Part shown: one piece after another, positions 1 to 6,229 of the stretch
Numbering within the stretch: position 1 is the first letter of the stretch
Layout: every line of letters begins with the position of its first letter
Assembly: GCA_017457545.1 (NCBI GenBank)
Contig: JAFTHF010000092.1
Coordinates: 1-7,437 of the forward strand
Length of the DNA: 7,437 nucleotides
Source: Clostridia bacterium
GTDB taxonomy: Bacteria; Bacillota_A; Clostridia; Oscillospirales; CAG-272
Direction of reading: 5' to 3'
Made by a program: the position numbers and the translations under genes
The notes under the pieces: generated by a model
What the model was told of the DNA's origin: nothing
The model's database searches: none
What the model saw: only the letters and a program-made list of their open reading frames with translations

Positions 1-194
1 ACAGGGTCAATAGCCCTTGACATTCTTTCGCAGTCCTCAATGCCGATACCGTTTTCGCTGTCTATGGTGTAGCGAAGATACCAGTCTGCACCCTCCTTGA
101 CATACTCCACATCCCAGAGTGAGTAGCCAAGCTCCCTTGCAACGGGCTCTGCAATCTCTGTTGCCTTGCTTACAATACTGTTAGCGCTTTTCAT
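1..194 (-). CDS. rimP: Ribosome maturation factor RimP, N-terminal part (runs off the left edge)
   Basis: RimP is a cytoplasmic factor that assists maturation of the 30S ribosomal subunit. Only the first 64 codons are in the window; the family is usually about 150 aa, so the C-terminal SH3-like domain is missing. The visible part carries the typical N-terminal signature: an initial helix with the EPVARELGYSLWDVEYVKEG pattern near residues 16-35, then WYLRYTID (38-45), then GIGIEDCERMSRAID (49-63). The ATG at 194-192 is preceded by a GAGGTG Shine-Dalgarno at 205-200, six nucleotides away, which fixes the start. In Firmicutes rimP normally opens the rimP-nusA-ylxR-ylxQ-infB operon, so nusA is expected just beyond the left edge (inference). 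The leader holds a terminator, listed separately. Identification is from conserved family sequence and is very likely correct. Confidence 0.93.
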   Translation of the reverse strand, partial: MKSANSIVSKATEIAEPVARELGYSLWDVEYVKEGADWYLRYTIDSENGIGIEDCERMSRAIDP

Positions 195-222
195 TATTTC
201 ACCTCGTAAAATCGTAAAAAAA

Positions 223-246
223 TCTGCGGAGTGGGTACTCCGCAGA
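223..246 (-). terminator. Intrinsic terminator in the rimP leader (probable attenuator)
   Basis: A perfect 10-bp stem (TCTGCGGAGT at 223-232, ACTCCGCAGA at 237-246) encloses a 4-nt loop. Read on the minus strand it is followed directly by seven T (222-216), a textbook intrinsic terminator. It lies between the rimP promoter and the rimP Shine-Dalgarno, and its T tract ends 10 nt before the GAGGTG. No minus-strand gene ends nearby, since the neighbour to the right is divergent, so its only obvious target is the rimP transcript itself. The plus strand has no T tract after the hairpin. Confidence 0.85.
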
Positions 247-270
247 AGGTCAATGCTGTAATCTATGGCT

Positions 271-299
271 ATTCTAACACAGTATTTACAGAATTTCAA
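271..299 (-). promoter_or_regulatory. Sigma-A-type promoter for rimP
   Basis: On the minus strand TTGAAA (299-294) is followed by a 17-nt spacer and TAGAAT (276-271). A TG sits one base upstream of the -10 box (extended -10). Transcription would start near 264-263, giving a leader of about 70 nt that contains the terminator. Prediction from consensus only. Confidence 0.7.
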
Positions 300-337
300 G
301 TGCTTTTCTAAAATTTTTTAAATTTTATTTTTATATC

Positions 338-366
338 TTTACAAAATATAAATAATGTTGTATAAT
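338..366 (+). promoter_or_regulatory. Sigma-A-type promoter for the CPBP-cysS-dusB unit
   Basis: TTTACA (338-343), a 17-nt spacer and a perfect TATAAT (361-366), preceded by a very A/T-rich stretch (about 308-337) that could act as an UP element. The predicted start is near 373, giving a leader of about 35 nt before the ATG at 408. It is divergent from the rimP promoter, with the two -35 boxes about 40 bp apart. Confidence 0.72.
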
Positions 367-407
367 TACTTAGATATTATAAGTATTTTCAGGAAGGAGT
401 ATACTCT

Positions 408-1244
408 ATGAACAAAAAAAGAGCAAGCTTTAACGATGTGCTTGTTTCCTTAATCAAATGCGCTGCCTACTACGGCGTTTACTATATGCTTAATATGGCT
501 GTCAGCGTTGTCTGTATTGTGGTTATGATGCTTGTTCATCCCGATTCCGACCCTCAGGCTATGCTTACTACCGTGGTTGTACCCCTTACACTTTTATGTA
601 ATGCTCTCTTCCTTCTCGGTACAGCTATCTTTTATAACCGTAGCAGAGCCTATCTGTCCTTTGCCAACAGAATGAACGTGCGCCCACTTAATTCAAGATC
701 AATTCCCTTTATTTTCTGTCTTGGCGTAAGCGCACTCTTTACAGTTAATCTGGTGCTTGGTCTTATTCCCTTCCCCGACAGCTGGCTTGAAATGCTTAAT
801 GAAAATTCGGATATGATTTCCTCTTCGTCAATGCTTATGCAGGTTGTGTGCGTAGGTCTTATAAGCCCTATTGCAGAGGAGGTAATCTTCCGTGGACTTA
901 TGCTTACTACATTGAGAAAGAGCATGCATCCCTGGGTGGCAATCGTGCTTTCCTCTATCGTGTTCGGCGTAGTACACGGCAATCCTATCGGTATTATTTA
1001 CGCAACGGGAATGGGTATTCTTATGGGCTGGCTTTACCATAAGACAAAATCCCTTGTGGCATCCTGTATATTCCATATGGTATACAATCTTGTATCCCTC
1101 TTTGCAATTTACATTTCGGAAACCACCCTTGTGCTTCTTACCTTTGCAAGCCTTGCAATATTTGTTATATGTATTGTATTCCTTGCAAAGCTTCCACCGG
1201 CTAAAGAAGCCATTAACAATGAAAATAACGATGATGAGGTTTAA
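408..1244 (+). CDS. CPBP family intramembrane glutamic endopeptidase (Abi/CAAX protease type)
   Basis: This 278-aa integral membrane protein carries the three CPBP (Abi, Pfam PF02517) motifs in order: EE-x3-R at E157/E158/R162 (AEEVIFRG), F-x3-H at F186/H190 (FGVVH) and H-x3-N at H223/N227 (HMVYN). In the family these form the active site inside the membrane. Members include eukaryotic Rce1 prenyl-protein proteases and many bacterial proteins of unknown substrate, some linked to bacteriocin self-immunity or regulated proteolysis. Hydrophobic segments lie near residues 14-43, 52-75, 98-120, 143-160, 177-197, 200-230 and 238-261. The C-terminus is acidic (NNENNDDEV). The start is fixed by AAGGAG at 394-399, 8 nt before ATG. 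It is first in the plus-strand unit, and its last codons contain the SD for cysS. All catalytic positions are intact, so it is probably active; the substrate is unknown. Confidence 0.92.
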   Translation: MNKKRASFNDVLVSLIKCAAYYGVYYMLNMAVSVVCIVVMMLVHPDSDPQAMLTTVVVPLTLLCNALFLLGTAIFYNRSRAYLSFANRMNVRPLNSRSIPFIFCLGVSALFTVNLVLGLIPFPDSWLEMLNENSDMISSSSMLMQVVCVGLISPIAEEVIFRGLMLTTLRKSMHPWVAIVLSSIVFGVVHGNPIGIIYATGMGILMGWLYHKTKSLVASCIFHMVYNLVSLFAIYISETTLVLLTFASLAIFVICIVFLAKLPPAKEAINNENNDDEV

Positions 1245-1246
1245 AG

Positions 1247-2668
1247 ATGAAAATATATAATACATTATCAAGATCACTTGAAGAATTTATTCCAAGAGAG
1301 GGCAATAAGGTACAGATGTACACCTGTGGCCCTACGGTTTATCACTTTGCACATATCGGTAACCTCCGTACATATATGATGGAGGACGTGCTTGAAAAGC
1401 TTCTTCGTTACTCCGGCTACGATGTAACAAGAGTAATGAATATTACCGACGTTGGCCATCTTACAAGCGATGGCGACACAGGCGAGGATAAGATGCTTAA
1501 GGGCGCTAAGCGTGAGAAGAAAACTGTAATGGAGATTGCAGAATTTTACAAAAACGCATTCTTCTCCGATTGCGCTAAGCTTAATATCAAGACTCCCGAT
1601 GTAATTGAGCCTGCGACACAGTGCATTCCCGAATTTATAAAGACTATTGAGGGTCTTATCGAAAAGGGCTATGCTTATCTTGCCGACGGCAATGTATACT
1701 TTGATACCTCCAAGGTTGATGACTACAATGCCCTTACAGGCCACTCAAGTGAGGAGCTTATGGTTGGCGTACGTGAGGACGTTACAGAGGATACAAGCAA
1801 GAGAAATAAGAGCGACTTTGTGCTTTGGTTTACCAAGTCCAAGTTTGACGACCAGGAGCTAAAGTGGGATAGCCCCTGGGGTGTCGGTTACCCCGGCTGG
1901 CATATTGAATGCTCCTGCATCAGCATGAAGCATTGCGGTGAATATCTTGATATCCACTGTGGCGGTGTTGATAATATATTCCCTCACCATACAAACGAAA
2001 TTGCACAGAGTGAGGCTTATCTCGGTCATAAGTGGTGCAACTACTGGTTCCACGTTCACCACCTTAACGACGAAACAGGTAAGATGTCCAAGTCCAAGGG
2101 CGAATTTTTAACAGTTTCCCTTCTTGAAAGCAAGGGCTATGACCCTATTGCATACCGTTTCTTCTGCTTACAGTCCCATTACCGTAAGCCCCTTGTGTTC
2201 TCCTATGAATCCCTTGACCAGGCAAGCGCAACATACAAGAAGCTTCTTCGCCGTATTGACAACCTTAAGGACGGTGGCGATGTTGATGATTCATATGTTT
2301 TAGCTAACCGTGAAAAGTTTATCAAGGTAGTTGGCTCCGATATGAACACAGCCCTCGGTATTACTGCAATCTACGATATTTTAAAGGCTCCTGTTTCCGA
2401 TGCAACAAAGCTTGCTTGCCTTAAGGATATTGACTCTGTCCTCTCTATCAATCTTGTAAGAGAAAAGGCTGAAAAAGCCCCCGTTGAGGTAGTAAGCGAA
2501 GCGCCCAAGACAGAGCTTGAAATTGAAATAGAAGCTCTTATTGCTGAGCGTAAGGAGGCTAAAAAGTCTAAAAACTTTGCACGTGCTGACGAAATCAGAA
2601 ATTACTTAAAGGAAAAGGGTGTTACTCTTATTGATACTCCTCAGGGTACTACCTACACTATTTCATAA
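1247..2668 (+). CDS. cysS: Cysteinyl-tRNA synthetase
   Basis: This class I aminoacyl-tRNA synthetase (473 aa, normal length) charges tRNA-Cys with cysteine in the cytoplasm. Visible signatures are the HIGH-type motif HIGN at 36-39, within GPTVYHFAHIGNLRTY, and KMSKSKG at 279-285. By comparison with the E. coli enzyme, the zinc ligands are C27, C222 (GWHIECS), H247 and E251 (FPHHTNEIAQSE). The anticodon-binding C-terminal part ends with the usual ARADEIRNYLKEKGV...DTPQGTTY stretch (445-470). A charged Ala/Pro/Glu linker near 404-425 precedes it. The ATG lies 2 nt after the preceding stop, and its SD GAGG (1236-1239) sits inside the end of the CPBP gene, so translation of the two is probably coupled. 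No T-box leader precedes it, although cysS genes of Firmicutes often have one. The next gene overlaps its stop codon. Confidence 0.97.
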   Translation: MKIYNTLSRSLEEFIPREGNKVQMYTCGPTVYHFAHIGNLRTYMMEDVLEKLLRYSGYDVTRVMNITDVGHLTSDGDTGEDKMLKGAKREKKTVMEIAEFYKNAFFSDCAKLNIKTPDVIEPATQCIPEFIKTIEGLIEKGYAYLADGNVYFDTSKVDDYNALTGHSSEELMVGVREDVTEDTSKRNKSDFVLWFTKSKFDDQELKWDSPWGVGYPGWHIECSCISMKHCGEYLDIHCGGVDNIFPHHTNEIAQSEAYLGHKWCNYWFHVHHLNDETGKMSKSKGEFLTVSLLESKGYDPIAYRFFCLQSHYRKPLVFSYESLDQASATYKKLLRRIDNLKDGGDVDDSYVLANREKFIKVVGSDMNTALGITAIYDILKAPVSDATKLACLKDIDSVLSINLVREKAEKAPVEVVSEAPKTELEIEIEALIAERKEAKKSKNFARADEIRNYLKEKGVTLIDTPQGTTYTIS

Positions 2669-2844
2669 TGAAGGCGTGCTGTGATACCTGCGAATACTTT
2701 GACTACGATGAGGACATCGGTGAAAACGTTTGTAAGATAGACCTTGACGAGGACGAATACCTTGACGAACTTACAAGAAACACAAAATCCTGTCATTATT
2801 ACAAGTATTACGACGAATATAAGTCTGTTCAAAAGCAAAATTAA
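2668..2844 (+). CDS. 58-aa cysteine-containing small protein (DUF6472-like, probable metal binder)
   Basis: This short, acidic protein begins MKACCDTCEYFDYDED and has cysteines at 4, 5, 8, 22 and 42. The C5-x2-C8 pair plus C22 and C42 look like a four-cysteine zinc or iron site (inference). Asp/Glu-rich stretches (12-19, 25-34) and a tyrosine-rich tail (SCHYYKYYDEY) complete it. It resembles small clostridial proteins I recall as DUF6472, which have a CxxC...C...CPYY layout; I could not check this by search. The ATG overlaps the cysS stop (TAATG). No Shine-Dalgarno is visible in the 15 nt before it, so expression probably depends on ribosomes finishing cysS. The tight overlap, conserved cysteine spacing and codon use like its neighbours argue for a real gene. 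Molecular role is unknown; a function tied to cysteine charging or metal handling is only a guess. Confidence 0.82.
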   Translation: MKACCDTCEYFDYDEDIGENVCKIDLDEDEYLDELTRNTKSCHYYKYYDEYKSVQKQN

Positions 2845-2848
2845 ATGA

Positions 2849-2900
2849 CTCCCTCCGTCACGGCTTTGATGTGCCACCTCCCTCGGTGATGGAGGCTTGG
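2849..2900 (+). repeat. Palindromic intergenic repeat element before dusB
   Basis: The stretch between the small gene and dusB is an imperfect palindrome. CCTCCGTCAC (2852-2861) can pair with GTGATGGAGG (2886-2895) through ten pairs including one G-U. Alternatively CCTCC (2877-2881) can pair with GGAGG (2891-2895) as a compact hairpin. CAC/GTG at 2859-2861 and 2871-2873 allow a further small stem. The wording (CTCCCTCCGTCACGGC..., CACCTCCCTC...GGAGGC) matches, from memory, a short palindromic element scattered between genes in gut Clostridia; this copy looks slightly decayed. It carries the only good SD for dusB. Repeat identity needs a genome search. Confidence 0.6.
2891..2895 (+). promoter_or_regulatory. 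Ribosome binding site of dusB, inside the repeat
   Basis: GGAGG lies 13 nt before the ATG at 2909 and forms the right arm of both alternative hairpins of the repeat. It is only 1 nt before the in-frame TTG at 2897, too close to serve it, so ATG 2909 is the better start. The spacing to ATG is longer than ideal, and pairing of the site would lower initiation. No other SD-like sequence is present between it and the ATG. Confidence 0.5.
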
Positions 2901-2908
2901 AATTAACT

Positions 2909-3883
2909 ATGGATTTCAAAAATAAGCTGATACTTGCGCCTATGGCAGGCTTTACCGACTATCCTATGAGGCATCTTGCCGTAAGATACGGTGCTGATAT
3001 TGTAGTCAGCGAAATGATAAGCGCCAAGGCCATACACTACAAGGATAAGAAAACTGCTACTCTCGCTCGCATTTATGAGGGCGAGGGTACTTTTGGCGTC
3101 CAGATTTTCGGTAGTGAGCCACAGATTATGGCTGAGGCCGCCTATGCGCTTTCAACAGGCAGCTATGAGCATAAAATAAGCGACACTCTCCCCGACTTTA
3201 TTGATATTAATATGGGCTGCCCCGTTAAAAAGATAGTGTCAAACGGCGAGGGCAGCGCTTTGCTTAAATCCCCTGAGCTTTGCGGAAAGATTATAAGCGC
3301 CTGCGTCAAGGCAAGTAAGGTGCCTGTAACGGTAAAAATCCGTGCAGGGTGGGACAAGGACAGTGTAAACTGTGATGAGATTGCAAGAATTGCAGAAGCA
3401 AACGGTGCTGCCGCTATTGCAATCCACGCACGTACAAGGGAGCAGATGTATGAGCCCTATGCCGACTGGAAGCATATTAAGGCTGTAAAGGACGCAGTTT
3501 CTATCCCTGTGATCGGTAACGGAGATATTTATTCCTCTGCCGATGCTGTACGCATGCTTGAGGAAACAGGCGCAGATAGCCTTATGATTGGCAGAGGGGC
3601 TATCGGCAATCCCTTTATTTTTGATGAAATAAAGCATATTTTAGATAAAAAACCGTACACTCCTCCCACTATTTCCGAAAAAATTGATGTTGCCCTTGAG
3701 CATATCCGTCTTATGTGTGAGGAAAAGGGCGAGGAAATGGGTGTAAAGGAAGCAAGAAAGCATATTGCTCACTACACAAAGGGCTTAAAATCAAGCGCAA
3801 ATGCCCGTTCAAAGCTTAATTTTGCCGATACGTATAAGGAAATTTATGACATTTTATCTTCTTTAGCAAAGGAAAACAGTTAA
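2909..3883 (+). CDS. dusB: tRNA-dihydrouridine synthase (DusB/NifR3 family)
   Basis: This FMN-dependent enzyme reduces specific uridines in tRNA to dihydrouridine using NADPH. From the ATG it is 324 aa, normal for the family. It has the TIM-barrel opening LILAPMAGFTDYPMR (7-21), the catalytic cysteine C104 in DINMGCPVKK, FMN-contacting K143 in VKIRAGW, H173 in IHARTREQ, and the phosphate-binding GNGDI (203-207) and IGRGAIGNP (227-235) segments. The C-terminal helical domain (about 250-324) includes ARKHIAHYTKGL. Before the catalytic loop, residues 82-95 form a loop longer than I expect in typical DusB. An upstream in-frame TTG (2897) would add four residues, but its spacing to the SD is wrong. 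The eamA-type gene follows after 4 nt. The DusB subfamily is assigned from overall pattern. Confidence 0.93.
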   Translation: MDFKNKLILAPMAGFTDYPMRHLAVRYGADIVVSEMISAKAIHYKDKKTATLARIYEGEGTFGVQIFGSEPQIMAEAAYALSTGSYEHKISDTLPDFIDINMGCPVKKIVSNGEGSALLKSPELCGKIISACVKASKVPVTVKIRAGWDKDSVNCDEIARIAEANGAAAIAIHARTREQMYEPYADWKHIKAVKDAVSIPVIGNGDIYSSADAVRMLEETGADSLMIGRGAIGNPFIFDEIKHILDKKPYTPPTISEKIDVALEHIRLMCEEKGEEMGVKEARKHIAHYTKGLKSSANARSKLNFADTYKEIYDILSSLAKENS

Positions 3884-3887
3884 AGCT

Positions 3888-4847
3888 ATGAAAAAGAAAA
3901 TATTATCCCCTATGCTTTGTCTTATTGCGGCAATAGTATGGGGCTTTGCCTTCTCCTTTCAGGAGATAGCATCTAACAGCTCAGATATGATAGACGCCTT
4001 TTTCTTCGGTGGCATCAGATTTGCCGTAGGCGCAACCTCCCTTATTCCACTTATTCTCATTTTTGAAAAGGAAAAGGACTTGCCAAGAGAGGAAAAGAAA
4101 ATCAAAACAAAGAAAACCGTAATTTACGGTGTTATAACAGGTGCTATCCTCTTTGCAGCATCTACTCTTCAGCAGTTTGGTATACAGATAACTCAGGCAA
4201 GCGGTAAGGCAGGCTTTATTACGGGAATGTACCTTATTTTCGTTCCTATTGTAAGCTTTATCCTGTTTAAGCAAAAGGCTTCACCTGTTGTGTGGGGCGC
4301 TGCCCTTATTGCCCTTGGCGGTCTTTACTTTCTCTGTATGGGTGGAAAGGGCTTTACTGTTTCGGTTGGCGATATTTTATTGCTTCTTTGCTCTCTTTGC
4401 TTTACAGCCCATATTATTGTTATTGATAAATTTATAAACAGGGTAAGCGCCCTTAAATATTCAGCCGTTCAGTTTTACACCGTGGCTCTCTTTAACATTA
4501 TTACAGGTCTTTTTGTAGGTCATGTAACCTGGGAGGGCATAGTTGCCACCATTATTCCTATTCTTTACTGCGGCATCGGCTCCACGGGTATTGCATATAC
4601 CTGCCAGATTCTCGGTCAAAAGCTGACACCCCCAACTATTGCAGCATTGCTTTTCTCAACGGAAAGCCTTTTCTCCGTAGTTGCAGAATGTATTTTCAAA
4701 AAGCAGCTGCCCACTACTACTATGCTTATCGGCTGCACACTTATGTTTATAGGTATTATCCTTTCCCAGCTTCCTATTGAATTTAAGAAAATAGACGGAA
4801 AGCTGAAAATTCACTTAGCCAAAGACGAAAATGCAGAAATAAATTAA
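3888..4847 (+). CDS. EamA/DMT superfamily transporter
   Basis: This 319-aa integral membrane protein is built as two EamA repeats (PF00892), about residues 7-150 and 162-295, giving roughly ten hydrophobic helices. Typical features are the N-terminal AIVWGFAFSFQEIA, the AASTLQQFGIQITQASGKAGFITGMYLIFVPI stretch around 90-121 (helix 3-4 of the first repeat), and STGIAYTCQILGQKLTPPTIAALLFSTESLF (232-262) in the second. A basic and then acidic cytoplasmic tail follows. Family members export or import small metabolites such as amino acids; the sequence does not reveal the substrate. It starts 4 nt after dusB with only a weak, distant SD-like AAGGA (3869-3873), so it is probably coupled to dusB translation. 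It is last in the unit, and a strong terminator begins 17 nt after its stop. Confidence 0.9.
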   Translation: MKKKILSPMLCLIAAIVWGFAFSFQEIASNSSDMIDAFFFGGIRFAVGATSLIPLILIFEKEKDLPREEKKIKTKKTVIYGVITGAILFAASTLQQFGIQITQASGKAGFITGMYLIFVPIVSFILFKQKASPVVWGAALIALGGLYFLCMGGKGFTVSVGDILLLLCSLCFTAHIIVIDKFINRVSALKYSAVQFYTVALFNIITGLFVGHVTWEGIVATIIPILYCGIGSTGIAYTCQILGQKLTPPTIAALLFSTESLFSVVAECIFKKQLPTTTMLIGCTLMFIGIILSQLPIEFKKIDGKLKIHLAKDENAEIN

Positions 4848-4864
4848 GATAAAAACAGAAAAAA

Positions 4865-4886
4865 CCCGACACAATGTCGGGTTTTT
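4865..4886. terminator. Bidirectional intrinsic terminator between convergent genes
   Basis: CCCGACA (4865-4871), loop CAA, TGTCGGG (4875-4881) form a perfect 7-bp GC-rich stem. It is extended by A (4860-4864) against T (4882-4886). The plus strand continues TTTTTCTTATTT, and the minus strand continues with six T from 4864 to 4859. It can end both the plus-strand transporter transcript and the minus-strand deacetylase-fold transcript, whose stop codon begins at 4890. Confidence 0.92.
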
Positions 4887-4887
4887 C

Positions 4888-6210
4888 TTATTTATAGAGT
4901 GGAAAGCGAAGGGTCCACGCCTGTAATCTCAGTCTGTCGGAAAGATATTTATCCTCAAAGGAGTCGCTATGTCTCCATGTACCCTTAAAGTAGGCGTCAC
5001 GGGTTTCGGGCAGTACATCGAGGCTTGGTAGCTGAGCTCTCGGTGTAAGAACTACCTCACTCTTGCCCTGAAGCACTTCAAGGGCGCCAAAGAGCCAGTC
5101 GGCAGGGCCGATTTTCTTTTCTCCCGCCCTTATGTATTCGGGCAGCATTTCTCCGTCCTTAATCTGATTTGCACCCTCGGTAATCTCCTCAGCGCTTAAG
5201 GTGATTTCTTCGCTTATGGCGTAAGGATTTGTCAAAAAGCCATATACGTCACCGCATTTATGCTCACTTTTGCCAAGCAAGAAATCCCTGCAGGCAAGCA
5301 TAATATCGGATATGGAAAGGGACACAGGAGTTCTTATATTCTCAAAGCAATTATTAAGCTTTTTCGCAATTTCGGGAATGTGGGCAGGTGTTACTACTCT
5401 TTCGCTTTCACGGGACAGCTCACGTGTCAGCTCCTCATAGGTGGTAATTCTGAAACGGGGATCTGCCTTTACAAGCCTGAGCATGGTGCGAATATTGTTA
5501 TAGAATTTCTCTGTTGCCTCTCTTGGCTGAGGTGGGCACTCAAGGAATTTACCGAATTCCACAAGGTTTTCCTTATCGTAATTGAGAATATCCCAACAGC
5601 CGATAGACGCAGCAGAATTAGGATGTGTGTAAATTACTGCACGTTTTCTTTTCGCCACCTTTTCAAGAAGCGCCTTAACATCGTTTTCATCGCCGTTAAA
5701 GAAGCATTCCATAGCCTCATAGTAGGCAACATGGTAAATATTACAGTAATATGTACCCTCTCCGTCTACGGTGTCGCAGAAGGTGTCGGCATAAATGGGA
5801 ATTCCCATCTTATGATAAGCATACATTGCAGCGTAGGATTTCTGGTTTCCGGGAGGCACAGCAGCGTAAATTTTATCCACTCCTGTGGCTTTTTTTATCA
5901 TTTCAACAGCCAAGCTCTCTTCCTTGACTACCCTGTCTACTGCCTCATCAAAGTCCTCGATGTCGGTGTATTCATTTATCATAGGATGAAGAGTGTGGCC
6001 GTAGGTATGGCTGTTAATTTCGTGATTTTTAAGCGCCTCAAGCACGTCGCTTCTGCCCCACCTTACAAGCTGGTCGGCAAGAAGTCCCACAAGGCAAAAG
6101 CATCCACGAACTCCCTCCTCTGTAAAAAGCTGCGCCTCCTCAAGTATGGCATTTGCAGCTCTGTTTGAGGTAAAATCCTCTGTATCAAATGAAAAAATAA
6201 TGTCGGTCAT
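4888..6210 (-). CDS. Polysaccharide deacetylase (NodB-fold) family protein with extra C-terminal domain
   Basis: This 440-aa protein has no signal peptide or membrane segment, so it is probably cytoplasmic. The N-terminal 260 or so residues look like a NodB/polysaccharide-deacetylase fold (PF01522). SFDTEDF (7-13) replaces TFDDG, with D9 and D12 as base and metal-ligand candidates. H68-x3-H72 (SHTYGH) supplies the two metal histidines, and YTHPNS (H196) matches the late histidine motif. The usual FRxPG motif reads AVPPG (117-121), so the conserved arginine is absent (V118). The C-terminal 180 residues are unusual: an SLSISDIMLACRDFLL helix (297-312), then residues 336-380 with a LPEYI...KKIGPADWLFGA pattern resembling pseudomurein-binding (PMBR) repeats, then an aromatic tail. 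SD AGGAG (6221-6217) is 6 nt before the ATG. It is the second gene of an operon with the YeiH-type transporter. Substrate is unknown; deacetylase activity is inferred, not certain. Confidence 0.75.
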   Translation of the reverse strand: MTDIIFSFDTEDFTSNRAANAILEEAQLFTEEGVRGCFCLVGLLADQLVRWGRSDVLEALKNHEINSHTYGHTLHPMINEYTDIEDFDEAVDRVVKEESLAVEMIKKATGVDKIYAAVPPGNQKSYAAMYAYHKMGIPIYADTFCDTVDGEGTYYCNIYHVAYYEAMECFFNGDENDVKALLEKVAKRKRAVIYTHPNSAASIGCWDILNYDKENLVEFGKFLECPPQPREATEKFYNNIRTMLRLVKADPRFRITTYEELTRELSRESERVVTPAHIPEIAKKLNNCFENIRTPVSLSISDIMLACRDFLLGKSEHKCGDVYGFLTNPYAISEEITLSAEEITEGANQIKDGEMLPEYIRAGEKKIGPADWLFGALEVLQGKSEVVLTPRAQLPSLDVLPETRDAYFKGTWRHSDSFEDKYLSDRLRLQAWTLRFPLYK

Positions 6211-6229
6211 ATTTATCTCCTATCTCGGC

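Noticed and set aside
408..1244. The CPBP (Abi) protein as a phage abortive-infection gene
   Set aside because: The Abi family name is historical; the neighbours are housekeeping genes, with no defence or mobile element signatures nearby.
1200..1250. A T-box riboswitch controlling cysS
   Set aside because: Only 2 nt separate cysS from the preceding gene, and I see no T-box core (AGGGTGG-type) sequence or terminator in the leader of the first gene (373-407).
828..1277. A 149-codon minus-strand open frame over the CPBP gene
   Set aside because: The composition is that of a reverse-frame shadow (many Cys, His, Lys), with no family match; the plus-strand gene has all catalytic motifs.
2897..2899. 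TTG as the start of dusB
   Set aside because: It is only 1 nt after GGAGG, too close for initiation; ATG at 2909 begins the conserved part of the protein.
2845..2908. An intrinsic terminator splitting the plus-strand unit before dusB
   Set aside because: The palindrome is not followed by a T tract on either strand, so it is better explained as a repeat or translational element.
5260..6168. A 302-codon plus-strand open frame
   Set aside because: It lies wholly antisense to the deacetylase-fold gene, has no suitable SD or recognisable family, and its sequence looks like a shadow rich in Cys/His/Phe.
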